NCBI RefSeq assembly: GCF_001613125.1
Contig: NZ_BDBT01000036.1
Coordinates: forward strand, 1 to 52,389
Reading direction: 5' to 3'
Length of the DNA: 52,389 nt
DNA from: Nocardia shimofusensis NBRC 100134
GTDB lineage: Bacteria > Actinomycetota > Actinomycetes > Mycobacteriales > Mycobacteriaceae
In this document: positions 1 to 8,605 of the stretch, piece by piece
Position numbering within the stretch: the first letter of the stretch is position 1
Layout: each line of letters starts with the position of its first letter
Notes under the pieces: generated by a model
The model's database searches: none
What the model saw: only the letters and a program-made list of their open reading frames with translations
What the model was told of the DNA's origin: nothing
Program-made: the position numbers and the translations under genes

Positions 1-1281
1 CGGGGGCGAGCCGTACGGCGGGGCCGCGTGCCCCGTGCCGGGCCGGTTCGGGTACCCGCTCGGGGGTCGCTGCGCGCCTGCCGTGGGATACGGCCCGTAG
101 GTCGCCGGGTAGGACGGGGCGCCCGGATTCGACGCGGGGAAGGGCGGATTCGTGCCGGGCCGCGGTCCGCTCACCGGGTACGGCGAGTTCGTGCCGGTAC
201 GCGGCGCAGGCGGGTAGGGCCCGTTGGCCGTGGGGTACGACGGGTTCCCCGTCGGATACGGATGTCCCGGGTACGGCGCCGTGGGGTACGGGGGGACGTT
301 CGACGCCGCCGCCGGCGCCGCGGGATACCCCGCGGCGCCGGGGCGGGGCGCCGGCGGGTAGCCGTGATTCGGCTGCGCGGGACCGGGCGCGTATCCGGTG
401 GGCCTGCCGTAGGGCGCGTGCTGCTGCGGCGGGGTGGTCGGCGGACGCGCGACCGTCAGCGCGTGCCGGGCCGCGGCGGCGAACTCGGTGCAGGTATCGA
501 ACCGGTCGGCGGGATTCTTGGCCATCGCCTTGGCCAGCACGGCGTCGAGCTGGGGCGGCAGGGCGGGCCGGGTGGCGCGCACCGACGGCGTGGTGCTGTA
601 GAGGTGATCGTGGATCACCTTGGCCGGGTTCGAGTCGGGGAACGGCGCCTTGCCGGTCAGCAACCAGTACAGGGTGCAGCCCAGTGAGTACTGGTCGGCG
701 CGGTGATCGAGGGGGCGCCCGCCGAGTTGTTCGGGGGCGGCGTAGGCCAGGGTGGCGGTGATGGTGTCACCGGAGGCCAGCGTGGTGTCGGAGTCACGCA
801 CGCCCGCGATGCCGAAATCGGTGAGCAGTACCCGCTCCGGATGACCGATCGGCGCCTTGGCCAGCAGGATGTTGGCCGGTTTGATGTCGCGGTGCAGCAC
901 ACCGTTGGCGTGCGCGAAATCCAGTGCGGCGCCGACCTCGGCGATGATCTGTACGGCGCGGGCGGGGGCGAGCACGTCGACATCGACCCCGGCGGCGTCG
1001 GAACCGGAGATGAACTGCATGGAGATCCACAGCTGGTCGTCCTCGGCCCCGCGGTCGTAGACGGTGACGATATTGGGATGGTCGAGCTGGGCGACCAGAT
1101 CGGCTTCCCGCTCGAATCGGCCTCTGATCTCGGTATCGGTGTAGAGCTCGCGTGCCAGCAGCTTCAGCGCGGTGAGGCGCGGCAGACGCGGATGCTTGGC
1201 CAGATACACCGTGCCCATGCCACCCTTGCCCAGCACACGCTTGATCTCGTAGCCGGCGAAGGTCTCGCCGATCTGCAACAC
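1..1281 (-). CDS. Serine/threonine protein kinase (PknB-type), C-terminus beyond the window
   Basis: This is a Hanks-type cytosolic kinase that phosphorylates Ser/Thr on target proteins. The reading frame runs from GTG 1281 to position 1 without a stop, so about 427 residues are visible. The glycine loop GKGGMGTVY is near residues 18-26, the ATP-binding Lys is K40 (TALKLL), the catalytic loop HRDIKPAN is at 130-137 and DFG is at 155-157, followed by AAPEQ. All catalytic residues are present. After the kinase domain (about residue 270) comes a long Pro/Tyr/Gly-rich tail, typical of mycobacterial and nocardial kinases before a membrane helix; the helix itself would lie outside the window. The start was chosen because GTGAGG lies 6 nt upstream; GTG 1293 is an alternative. 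The gene is divergent from the endonuclease IV gene. Kinase identity is secure; the exact Pkn member is unknown. Confidence 0.93.
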   Translation of the reverse strand, partial: MLQIGETFAGYEIKRVLGKGGMGTVYLAKHPRLPRLTALKLLARELYTDTEIRGRFEREADLVAQLDHPNIVTVYDRGAEDDQLWISMQFISGSDAAGVDVDVLAPARAVQIIAEVGAALDFAHANGVLHRDIKPANILLAKAPIGHPERVLLTDFGIAGVRDSDTTLASGDTITATLAYAAPEQLGGRPLDHRADQYSLGCTLYWLLTGKAPFPDSNPAKVIHDHLYSTTPSVRATRPALPPQLDAVLAKAMAKNPADRFDTCTEFAAAARHALTVARPPTTPPQQHAPYGRPTGYAPGPAQPNHGYPPAPRPGAAGYPAAPAAASNVPPYPTAPYPGHPYPTGNPSYPTANGPYPPAPRTGTNSPYPVSGPRPGTNPPFPASNPGAPSYPATYGPYPTAGAQRPPSGYPNRPGTGHAAPPYGSPP

Positions 1282-1525
1282 AGTGATCCTCACCCCCTCC
1301 GAAACCGATGGCGAGACCCTCGACACCCGAGACCCTCGAACCGAGACCACGATCGGTCCAAGCTCCTACCGATGTATCTCGCCGGAGCCCGCCGGTGCAA
1401 CAGTGACCTGTCTTCCTGCCCGCCGATCTTCCTACGCATTGTCGGTCATGGCGGCGGTCCGCGCGCACGGTCCGTCCGGATCGATGGCCGGGCCGGATGT
1501 CGGCCCCACTCGTTAGGCTGTCGGC

Positions 1526-2296
1526 ATGCGCATCGGAGCACACGTCCGGCTCGACGGCGACCCCATCGGCTTCGGCGAGAAACTGGGCGCCGAGGTCATC
1601 CAGATGTTCGTCGTCGACCCGCAGAGCTGGGACAAACCCGTCCCGCACCCGCGTACCGAGGAGATCCTGGCCAGCCCGATCGATGTCGTGGTGCACTCCT
1701 CGTACCAGATCAACGTGGCCAGCACGAACAATCGGCTGCGCATGCCCTCGCGCAACGCGGTCGCCCAGCAGGCGAAGGCCGCCGCGGACCTGGGGGCGTT
1801 CGGGCTCGTGGTGCACGGCGGTCACGTCCGGTCCGACGCCGAGATCGACGCCGGAATCGACAACTGGCGCAAGCTGTTCGAGCGTCAGCAGGACAAGGGC
1901 GGCTTCGCGGTGCCGATCCTGATCGAGAACACCGCGGGCGGCAACCACGCGATGGCCAGGCATTTCGACATGATCTCCCGGCTGTGGGACGCGGTCGGCG
2001 ACTACGGCGCGGGCTTCTGCCTCGACACCTGCCACGCCTGGGCGGGCGGGGAAGATCTCGTCGGCGTGGTCGACCGGATCAAGGCCATCACCGGCCGCAT
2101 CGACCTGGTGCACCTGAACTCCTCACGCGACGCGTTCGACTCCGGCGCCGACCGGCACGCCAACTTCGCCGACGGCACCATCGATCCGCAGTTGCTGGCC
2201 GAGGTGTGCCGCACCGCGGGCGCCCCGATCGTGCTGGAGACCCCCGCCGACGGCGTCGCCGAGGACCTGGCCTACCTGCGTGAGCACGTCGGCTGA
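1526..2296 (+). CDS. nfo: Endonuclease IV (apurinic/apyrimidinic endonuclease)
   Basis: This is base-excision repair AP endonuclease IV, which cuts DNA 5' of abasic sites using a trinuclear zinc centre. At 256 aa it has the compact length seen in actinobacteria (the gene is called end in mycobacteria). Family metal ligands can be placed: E134 (LIENTAG), D167 and H170 (LDTCHAW), H196 (HLNSS), D209 and H211 (DRH), and E238 (LETP). The usual HLNDS reads HLNSS, a mild change next to the ligand His. It starts MRIGAHV, the normal family N-terminus. The gene stands alone and is divergent from the kinase. In mycobacteria as I recall it, end lies near rpoB/rpoC; those genes are not visible here. Confidence 0.95.
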   Translation: MRIGAHVRLDGDPIGFGEKLGAEVIQMFVVDPQSWDKPVPHPRTEEILASPIDVVVHSSYQINVASTNNRLRMPSRNAVAQQAKAAADLGAFGLVVHGGHVRSDAEIDAGIDNWRKLFERQQDKGGFAVPILIENTAGGNHAMARHFDMISRLWDAVGDYGAGFCLDTCHAWAGGEDLVGVVDRIKAITGRIDLVHLNSSRDAFDSGADRHANFADGTIDPQLLAEVCRTAGAPIVLETPADGVAEDLAYLREHVG

Positions 2297-2598
2297 GCGC
2301 CGCGGCGCACCGGGCTGGACCCACGCCGGACCCACGCCGATCGAGCCCATGGTCCACACTGGTGGGCATGAGTAGTGAGGCAGGCAATGCCGCAGCCGTG
2401 GTCACCGGCCACCGTGCGTCGAGGGCACATGAGGCGTAGGCGCGAAGAAGGCAGGCGCCCGGTCGGCCGCGACCGATGGGAGTCGCGCGCTCCGGGGCAC
2501 GCCAGGCCGACGATCAATCCGAACCCCGCGGGCGCGAATCAGAAGCCGTGGGGCGGCGTGATGTGCGTGCCTCCGCAGGCCAGGGAGGACCGGCCACG
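2297..2598. other. 302-bp intergenic region, no gene seen
   Basis: This is the gap between the endonuclease IV stop and the lyase start. Open frames run through it (the lyase frame itself is open upstream to about 2476), but no ribosome site or recognisable protein supports an extension. I see no strong hairpin or repeat. It presumably carries the lyase promoter. Confidence 0.4.
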
Positions 2599-3570
2599 AT
2601 GCTGATCAGCGGCAGCGGTTCGGCCTCGCGGTCGGCGGCCCTGCGCGGGGCGACCCTGCGGGATGTGACCCTGCGCGACGGGCTCCAGCTCACCGGCAAA
2701 CCCCTGCCGCTCGAGCGCAAGGTCGAGATCGTGCGCACTCTGCTCGAACTCGGCGTGCCCGAACTCGAGATCGGCTCGATGGCGCGCCCGGACCTGGTGC
2801 CGCCGATGGCCGACACCCTGGCCCTGGTCGAGGCGCTGACCCCGGACGAGCTGTCCCGCTGCTGGGTGTGGGTGGCCACGCCACGGCACGTGGAGAAGGC
2901 GGCCGCGGCCGGAGTGCGCAATTTCCAGTACTGCTTCTCGGTGTCCGACGCGCACAATCGCGCCAATATCGGCCGCGACACCGAAGCGAGCGTCGCGGCC
3001 ATGCCCGAGGCGGTGCGGCTGGCCCGTTCCGTGGATGGGCGCATCCAGCTGTGTCTGGCCACCAGCTTCACCTGCCCCTTCGACGGCGACGTCGATCCGG
3101 GGCGAGTGGTCGCCATCGCCTGCGATCCGCGTACCGACGGCGCCGCGGACGTGGTCGTCGCCGACACTCTCGGCCAGGCCCATCCCGGTCAGGTGCACGC
3201 GCTGATCGCCGCGATCAGGGACAACTCGCCGCAGCGACGGATCGTCTTCCACGGTCACGACACCTGGGGCATGGGGGTGGCCAATACGCTCGCCGCGATC
3301 GACGCGGGCGCGAGCATGGTCGACGGCTCGCTCGGCGGACTGGGCGGGTGCCCCTTCGCGCCGGGAGCGAGCGGCAACACCTCCAGCGAGGACATCCTGT
3401 TCGCCACCCGCCCGGACTGGCTCACCCCCGCCGCGCTGGCCACCATGGTCGATCTGTCCGAGCGACTGCTCGCCGATCTCGGGGAGCCGAACCGCTCGCG
3501 CACCGCGCAGGGTGTGCGCACCGAGTCGACGCCGTTCGCCTGGACCGCCGCGATCGCTCGGGCGAATTGA
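2599..3570 (+). CDS. Hydroxymethylglutaryl-CoA lyase-like enzyme
   Basis: This is a TIM-barrel HMGL-like (DRE) enzyme. The family cleaves (S)-HMG-CoA to acetyl-CoA and acetoacetate, the last step of leucine breakdown. Length is 323 aa. The opening DVTLRDGLQ (22-30) holds the metal-binding Asp and catalytic Arg. HGHDTWG (218-224) supplies metal-binding His residues. The active-site Cys loop is GLGGCPFAPGASGN (247-260, C251), almost the PROSITE HMG-CoA lyase signature. ATG 2599 was chosen because GGGAGG lies 10 nt upstream and the protein begins shortly before the barrel; the frame is open further upstream. No leucine-catabolism partner genes flank it, so the in vivo substrate is inferred only from the family. 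Confidence 0.88.
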   Translation: MLISGSGSASRSAALRGATLRDVTLRDGLQLTGKPLPLERKVEIVRTLLELGVPELEIGSMARPDLVPPMADTLALVEALTPDELSRCWVWVATPRHVEKAAAAGVRNFQYCFSVSDAHNRANIGRDTEASVAAMPEAVRLARSVDGRIQLCLATSFTCPFDGDVDPGRVVAIACDPRTDGAADVVVADTLGQAHPGQVHALIAAIRDNSPQRRIVFHGHDTWGMGVANTLAAIDAGASMVDGSLGGLGGCPFAPGASGNTSSEDILFATRPDWLTPAALATMVDLSERLLADLGEPNRSRTAQGVRTESTPFAWTAAIARAN

Positions 3571-3626
3571 TCCACGCGGTCCCGGCGGGCACCCGCCCGA
3601 AACCGTGAGCACGCTCAGGCGGTTTC
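3571..3626. terminator. Convergent terminator hairpins
   Basis: Two hairpins lie between the converging lyase and membrane-protein genes. One is GGCGGG/CCCGCC near 3584-3597. The second has arms GAAACCGTGAG (3599-3609) and CTCAGGCGGTTTC (3614-3626) around a CACG loop with a 2-nt bulge, overlapping the end of the minus-strand gene. There is no long T-tract, as is common in high-GC actinobacteria. Confidence 0.5.
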
Positions 3627-3923
3627 CTCGGCGGGCGAGCTGTCGGCGCGGATCTTGAGCAGGACGAGCCCGGCGGTGCAGGCCAGGATGAGGCCGGCCA
3701 CGGTGATCTCGACGTGCAGACCCGCGATGCCGAGGACCGCGCCGACCAGGCCACCGGCGAAGAACAGCCACGCCGCCCACTTGACCAGCGCCGCGACTCC
3801 CGTGGGGGTCTGCGGCTCGGCCGGAGCCGATGCCTCGATCACGGGCTCCCGCGGCGGCGTGGACGCCTGATCCTCGGAGGCCGGATCGGCGGCGGGGACT
3901 CGGGATGCCGAGTAAGCTCCCAT
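3615..3923 (-). CDS. Small two-helix membrane protein, function unknown
   Basis: This is a 102-aa hypothetical protein. The N-terminal 45 residues are polar and rich in Pro/Ala/Glu, likely disordered. Two hydrophobic helices follow (ALVKWAAWLFFAGGLVGAVL, then ITVAGLILACTAGLVLL) and then a short charged tail. The start was set at the second of two ATG codons (3923) because GAGGAG lies 6 nt upstream; ATG 3926 is only 3 nt away, and an open frame extends to 4016 without a better site. It is a single gene convergent with the HMG-CoA-lyase-like gene. I cannot assign a family. Confidence 0.7.
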   Translation of the reverse strand: MGAYSASRVPAADPASEDQASTPPREPVIEASAPAEPQTPTGVAALVKWAAWLFFAGGLVGAVLGIAGLHVEITVAGLILACTAGLVLLKIRADSSPAEETA

Positions 3924-4207
3924 CATCAACTCCTCGATGACGCCGTGCGGGTAATGCTGTCGTGCAGGGGATTCAGCGCGTCGTTCGACTTTGTGATGTC
4001 TCACGAGTAACTGCAATCACACGCTACGACCACCCGGCACCCCCGACCACGACACGTGGCCGCGACACGCCGACGAAATCATTTCGAGATCTGAAGCTTG
4101 ATTGTTTCAAAATGCCTGCTCACAGCGGTGCCCCCCACCTCCCACGTAGCCGTCCACCGGGGCCTGGTTTAAGGTGAGCCTCGACAGACGCACGAGGAGT
4201 AGCCCCG

Positions 4208-4957
4208 ATGAAGAGCAGCAGGACCAAGCTCGTGGGGCCGGGAATAGCGGTCGGCGCGGTATCCCTCGGCCTGATCGTGATCGGCTCCTGCGGCATCGGC
4301 GGTGAGGACACCTACGTGCCGCCGCCCCCGATCGACAACCGGCCCGCCGCGGCAGCGGTCGCCCAGCAAGACGGTTCCAGCTCGACCGTGGCGCCGGTGG
4401 TGATTCCGCCTTCCCCGAGTTGGCAGATCGCCCCGGCCGGACCGCCGCGCAGACCGGCCGGCTACCGCACCATGACCACCACCCCCGAGGACGACCCCAC
4501 CACCGGTCCGCCCCGCACCAGCGCACCCGGCGCTCCCCAGGAACCCGGCGAGGTCGACGAGCCGACGACCACCAGACGCACCCTGTCGCGCACCCCGTCC
4601 GCGCCCGCGCCGGTGGAGGAGACCACCGAGAGCACGCCGGCTCCCGGGGACGACGGGCCGACGGACAGCGACGAGCCCACCGGCGGTGAGCAGACCACCG
4701 AATCGGACCAGACCCCCGATCCCCGTACGCCCGCCGCGGGTGTCGGCGTCGAGCCGCACAGCGTCCCGCTGCTCGAAGGCGCACAGCCGCAGGCGCAGCC
4801 CGACAGCGCACTTCCGCCTGCCGAGCCGCAACCTCTCGGCGCACCGCCGGTCGAACAGGCGACGACAATGTCCACCTCGACAACGTCCACCTCGACAACG
4901 TCCGCGCCGACAACTCCCCTGCCCACGAGTCCCCTGCCCACGAGTCCGCAGCCCTGA
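4208..4957 (+). CDS. Putative lipoprotein with long Pro/Thr-rich disordered region
   Basis: This is a 249-aa exported protein of unknown function. Residues 1-28 form a signal sequence with Lys/Arg at the N-terminus and a hydrophobic core (GPGIAVGAVSLGLIVIG), ending at IGSC. That is a loose lipobox, so Cys28 may be lipidated. The rest is low complexity: Pro, Thr, Ser, Asp/Glu, with STTSTSTTSA near the C-terminus and a duplicated LPTSP. Such wall-spanning linkers are common in mycolata surface proteins. GAGGAG sits 8 nt before ATG 4208. No folded domain is recognisable. The C-terminal DNA carries short tandem duplications (4866-4908 and 4917-4946), a likely source of length variation. Confidence 0.75.
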   Translation: MKSSRTKLVGPGIAVGAVSLGLIVIGSCGIGGEDTYVPPPPIDNRPAAAAVAQQDGSSSTVAPVVIPPSPSWQIAPAGPPRRPAGYRTMTTTPEDDPTTGPPRTSAPGAPQEPGEVDEPTTTRRTLSRTPSAPAPVEETTESTPAPGDDGPTDSDEPTGGEQTTESDQTPDPRTPAAGVGVEPHSVPLLEGAQPQAQPDSALPPAEPQPLGAPPVEQATTMSTSTTSTSTTSAPTTPLPTSPLPTSPQP

Positions 4958-5166
4958 GGCGAGCGACTCGGTTCGAGCTACCCGCCGTGACCGCGCACAC
5001 GACGGTTGCCGCGTGTCACCGGCCTGCCGCGCGATCGCACTGATCGGTGGGCGATCACGTTCGAAACCGCCGCGTCGGCGGGCAGGTCCGACCGGACAGG
5101 CACTCGACGGGGCCGACGGTGAAATGTCGCTCCGATCATCGAAAGCGCTGTGCCGCAGACGAGAAA

Positions 5167-5192
5167 CGGCGGTGCGCCATGGCGCACCGCCG
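5167..5192. terminator. Perfect 26-bp palindrome, bidirectional terminator
   Basis: Positions 5167-5192 are exactly self-complementary, centred on CCATGG, giving a 13-bp stem (or 11-12 bp with a small loop). It lies 20 bp past the stop of the acyl-CoA dehydrogenase operon and downstream of the opposite-strand lipoprotein gene. It can therefore end transcription from both sides. The rest of 4958-5212 shows no gene. Confidence 0.65.
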
Positions 5193-5212
5193 CTCACTCC
5201 GGGACGGAGTTC

Positions 5213-6343
5213 CTACAGCTCGACCAGGTCGTAGCCGCGGGTCGCCTCACGCAGCACGGCCAGGTGCTCGTGTTCGCCGCCGAGCGTGCGCCCGATCGCG
5301 GTGAGCCTGGCGACATAGTGGGCCACCGGGTACTCGGCGGTGATGCCGATGCCGCCGTGCATCTGGATGGCCTCCTGCCCGACGTGCCTGGCCGCCTTGG
5401 CCACCTGCAGGCGCACCCGCGAGATGACGACCGGGTCGAACACGCCGTCGGCGACAGCCGCGGTCAGATACAGGTTCATGCTGCGCGCCAGCTCCAGCGA
5501 GACGTACATGTTGGCCGCGCGCTGGGTCAGCGTCTGGAACTTCGACAGCGTCACGCCGAACTGCTTGCGGGTGCGCAGGTATTCCGCCGTCAGCCGCAGC
5601 GACTCGGTCATCGCGCCGACGGATTCGGCGGCCAGGCCCGCGTGCGCGTAACCCAGCGCCTCGCGCACCGCGGCGGCGGTGTCGGCGCCCGCCTCACCGA
5701 GCAGCTCGGCGGGGGCGGAAGCGAATTCCAGCTGCGCGCCGCGCGAGCCGTCGATGGTGCGGTACCCGGTCCGGGTGACGCCCTCGGCATCGGCGGCGAC
5801 CAGGAACAGACCGAGGCCGCCGTCGGGCAGCACCGCGCTGACCACGAGCCGGTCGGCGCAATCACCGTGCGGCACCGGGTTCTTCACGCCGGTCAGGGTG
5901 TAGCCCGCGCCCGCGCTCTCGGCGCGGGTGGCGAGTTCCTCCGACGGCCAGCGCACGCCGGGCTCGGAATGCGCGAAGGCGAGCAGCAGCTCACCGCCCG
6001 ACACGGCGGGCAGAATCGCCGAGCGCTGCGCGTCGGTGCCCAGACGCGAGACCAGCGAGCCGGGCACGACCACCGCGTCCAGCAGTGGTTCCGGGGCCAG
6101 CCGCAGACCGAATTCCTCGAGCACCACCAAGGTCTCGACCGGGCTCGCGCCCGCGCCCCCGTCCTCCTCGGAGAAGCCCAGGCCGAGCACACCGAGTTCG
6201 GCGAGCTGCCGCCACACGTCGCGGCTCCAGCCCAGCTCGGTGTCGGTCACCTTCAGGCGGGTTTCGGAGTCGTAGGCGCGGGAGAGGAGGTCACGCACGG
6301 TGTCGCGCAGCATGACCTGTTCTTCAGTGAGTTCGAAATCCAT
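5213..6343 (-). CDS. Acyl-CoA dehydrogenase, small (probably non-catalytic) subunit
   Basis: This 376-aa FadE-family flavoprotein subunit has the usual three parts: helical N-domain (MDFELTEEQVMLRDTV), middle beta-domain, and C-terminal helices with the flavin-contact motif MHGGIGITAEY. Neither of the two known positions for the catalytic base carries Glu in my alignment: the helix-G site reads GYAHAGLAAES and the C-terminal site reads TLGGEHEH. Actinobacterial alpha2-beta2 FadEs in steroid side-chain degradation (ChsE pairs) likewise combine one catalytic and one Glu-less subunit. The gene starts 9 bp after the stop of the larger FadE, so the two are likely co-translated as a heteromer. Substrate is unknown. 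Confidence 0.88.
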   Translation of the reverse strand: MDFELTEEQVMLRDTVRDLLSRAYDSETRLKVTDTELGWSRDVWRQLAELGVLGLGFSEEDGGAGASPVETLVVLEEFGLRLAPEPLLDAVVVPGSLVSRLGTDAQRSAILPAVSGGELLLAFAHSEPGVRWPSEELATRAESAGAGYTLTGVKNPVPHGDCADRLVVSAVLPDGGLGLFLVAADAEGVTRTGYRTIDGSRGAQLEFASAPAELLGEAGADTAAAVREALGYAHAGLAAESVGAMTESLRLTAEYLRTRKQFGVTLSKFQTLTQRAANMYVSLELARSMNLYLTAAVADGVFDPVVISRVRLQVAKAARHVGQEAIQMHGGIGITAEYPVAHYVARLTAIGRTLGGEHEHLAVLREATRGYDLVEL

Positions 6344-6352
6344 GCCCTGTCC

Positions 6353-7525
6353 TCACAATCCGAGGATCGTGGAGGCGATGATGGTGCGCTGCACCTCGTT
6401 CGAGCCTCCGTAGATGGTGGTCTTGCGGTAATTCAGGTACTTGCCGCCGCTGCGCTGGGCCCAATCCGGGGAGGCGATACCCTCCGCGCCCACCGGGATG
6501 GCATCCGGCCCCGCGATGTCGAGCAACAGTTCGGTGGCCGCCTGCTGCAGTTCCGAACCGCGCAGCTTGAGCACCGAGGAGGCCGGATTCGGCTTGCCGT
6601 CGGCGGAGTTGGACACGACGCGCAGCTGGGTCAGCTCCAGCGCGATCAGCTCGTTCTCCAGTTCGGCGATCCGGGCGGCGAACACCGGGTCGTCGAGCAG
6701 GGTGCCCGAACCGGACTTCACCTGGCGCGCGTGCTCCTTGGCGACGGCGATCTTGACCTTGGTCGAGCCGACGCCGGTGATGCCGGTCCGCTCGTTGCCG
6801 AGCAGGAACTTCGCGTAGGTCCAGCCCTGGTTCTCGACGCCGACCAGCTGATCGGCGGGCACCCGGACGTTCTCGAAGAAGACCTCGTTGACCTCGTGGC
6901 CGCCGTCGATCAGCTTGATCGGGCGGATGGTCACCCCCGGCGACTTGACGTCGAAGAGCAGGAAGGAGATGCCCGCCTGCTTCTTGGGCGCGTTCGGGTC
7001 GGTGCGCACGAGGCAGAAGATCCAGTCGGCGTACTGGGCCGAAGTGGTCCAGATCTTCTGGCCGTTGACGATGTAGGAGTCACCGTCGCGGACCGCGGTG
7101 GTGCGCAGCGAGGCGAGGTCCGAGCCCGCGTCCGGCTCGGAGAAGCCCTGGCACCACCAGATGTCGAGGGCGGCGGTCGGCGGCAGGAACCGCTCCTTGA
7201 GCTCCTGCGAGCCGAAATGCGCGATGACGGGGCCGACCATCGTGGCGTTGAACGTCAGCGGCTCGGGCACCGAGGCCAGCTGCATCTCGTCGAGCCAGAT
7301 GTGGCGCTGCATGGGGGTCCAGTCCTTGCCGCCCCATTCGACCGGCCAGTTCGGCACGGCCAGCCCGTTGTCGTTGAGGATCTTGTGCGTGGTGACGATG
7401 TCCTCGCGGGACAGCTCCCGGCCGTGCTCGACACGATCACGGATCTCCGCAGGGATCTGCGTGCGGTAGAACTGCCGCAATTCGTCGCGGAAGGCTACCT
7501 CGTCAGGGGACAGGGATATTTTCAT
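6353..7525 (-). CDS. Acyl-CoA dehydrogenase, large catalytic subunit
   Basis: This FadE-type protein of 390 aa catalyses FAD-dependent alpha,beta-desaturation of an acyl-CoA. Visible motifs are QGFSEPDAGSDLASL (substrate/FAD segment, 126-140), IVNGQKIWTTSA, and YGGSNEVQRTIIA at the C-terminus. The C-terminal catalytic-Glu site of medium-chain enzymes is Gly here (YGG). A Glu is present at the isovaleryl-CoA-dehydrogenase-type position, GNERTGI (E245), which I infer is the base. ATG 7525 is preferred over TTG 7531 because GGGAG lies 6 nt upstream. It is the first gene of a two-gene operon, with a palindrome 31 bp upstream that may be the operator. Confidence 0.9.
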   Translation of the reverse strand: MKISLSPDEVAFRDELRQFYRTQIPAEIRDRVEHGRELSREDIVTTHKILNDNGLAVPNWPVEWGGKDWTPMQRHIWLDEMQLASVPEPLTFNATMVGPVIAHFGSQELKERFLPPTAALDIWWCQGFSEPDAGSDLASLRTTAVRDGDSYIVNGQKIWTTSAQYADWIFCLVRTDPNAPKKQAGISFLLFDVKSPGVTIRPIKLIDGGHEVNEVFFENVRVPADQLVGVENQGWTYAKFLLGNERTGITGVGSTKVKIAVAKEHARQVKSGSGTLLDDPVFAARIAELENELIALELTQLRVVSNSADGKPNPASSVLKLRGSELQQAATELLLDIAGPDAIPVGAEGIASPDWAQRSGGKYLNYRKTTIYGGSNEVQRTIIASTILGL

Positions 7526-7555
7526 ACGCAACTCCCGTTGTGTCTCGTACGTACC

Positions 7556-7569
7556 GGTAGGAACCTACC
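7556..7569. promoter_or_regulatory. Palindromic operator candidate upstream of the FadE operon
   Basis: GGTAGG-AA-CCTACC is a perfect 14-bp inverted repeat 31 bp upstream of the large FadE start, inside the 240-bp divergent region shared with the secreted-protein gene. Position and symmetry suit a TetR-type repressor site. No regulator gene lies next to it, so the binder is unknown. Confidence 0.4.
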
Positions 7570-7765
7570 CGCGAGTCGTCCGGCACTGTCGAGTGGACCA
7601 CACCTTTTCCGCATGGTGTGCTGCAACACCGCACCGAACCGGTGACAGGAAGGACCGAACCCCGCATTTCGGGCGCTCCTCCGATCCACCCACACGGCGC
7701 TCACCGGCCCGGACTGGTACCTTGACGCCCTAGAGACACGCCCGAGAGGTTCGAGGAGTTATTCG

Positions 7766-8506
7766 GTGAACGGCAGAACAATCGCACTTTCCGCCGTCGC
7801 CGCTCTCACGCTGGGCGTGGGCGCGGCTGCGACCGCGGCCCCCGCGGTCGCCGACACCGAGACCGTGCCGGTCGCCGAGGCGATCACCGAGCTCACCGAA
7901 CGCGCGGGCGAGGACTCGGCCGCTCAGGCGGGTATCGGCGCCCTCCGCCAGTACACCGAACTGGTCGACGTGGCGCAGTTGCGCGACATCGCCGGGGCCT
8001 GGGCTCCCTTCGCCTACGCCGCGCCCACCTTCGGCTGCGGCAGCAACGGCCCCATCACCACCATCATCGCCGCGGCGACCACCTACGGCCGCACCGCCGA
8101 GAACGCCGAGCGCCCCGAGCCCGGCCGGCTGCGGTTCAGCGCGACCCCCGCCCACTCCGGCATGCCGTTGAACTCCGGCCTGGTGGTCGCGTGGGTCAAT
8201 GTGAACAACGGCCGCAGTGGCATCGACATGCTCGACGACCGCACCGCCGAGGGCATGCCCACGCTGTCGCGCACCGTCGAGAGCGGCCCCGGCACCGTGA
8301 TCGCCTCGATGTGGGGCGTGATCGGCTACCCCGGCGCGCACTGCGTCATGACGCCGACGGTCGGCACCTTCTCCGTGCCCGACGCTCCGCTGCCACCCGC
8401 ACCCGAGGGTGAAGGCGCACCCGTGCCGAACCCCGCCATCGCGCCGGTGCCCGATCCGGCCCTGGTCCCCGCCCCGGAGCCGGCCCCGGCTGGCGCGCCC
8501 GCCTGA
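7766..8506 (+). CDS. Secreted protein of unknown function
   Basis: This 246-aa protein has a clear Sec signal peptide: a short basic start, a hydrophobic core ALSAVAALTLGVGAAATA, and a likely cleavage after AVA near residue 29. The mature part has a folded middle with two Cys about 100 residues apart (FGCGSNGP and AHCVMTP) that could form a disulfide, and conserved-looking blocks LRFSATPAHSG, WVNVNNG and MWGVIGYPG. The last 45 residues are Pro/Ala-rich. The GTG 7766 start has GAGGAG 7 nt upstream. I do not recognise a named family; it looks like a cell-envelope protein of mycolata. It is a single gene followed by a hairpin. Confidence 0.8.
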   Translation: MNGRTIALSAVAALTLGVGAAATAAPAVADTETVPVAEAITELTERAGEDSAAQAGIGALRQYTELVDVAQLRDIAGAWAPFAYAAPTFGCGSNGPITTIIAAATTYGRTAENAERPEPGRLRFSATPAHSGMPLNSGLVVAWVNVNNGRSGIDMLDDRTAEGMPTLSRTVESGPGTVIASMWGVIGYPGAHCVMTPTVGTFSVPDAPLPPAPEGEGAPVPNPAIAPVPDPALVPAPEPAPAGAPA

Positions 8507-8549
8507 CGAGAACGGCACACCACCGAAACAGTGCCGCGCATTTGCTGAT

Positions 8550-8570
8550 AATGCCGGTAGGTCCGGCATT
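8550..8570. terminator. Hairpin after the secreted-protein gene
   Basis: Arms AATGCCGG (8550-8557) and CCGGCATT (8563-8570) enclose loop TAGGT. It lies 43 bp after the stop of the secreted-protein gene and 35 bp before the glycosyltransferase start. This is a plausible intrinsic terminator, though it has no T-run. Confidence 0.5.
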
Positions 8571-8605
8571 CTCGCTGGGCGCCGGAAACTGATAGGTTCG
8601 CGGCC

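Noticed and set aside
5150..7645. 831-codon plus-strand frame across the FadE genes
   Set aside because: It is antisense to two well-defined acyl-CoA dehydrogenases and has only Arg/Gly/His-rich shadow sequence.
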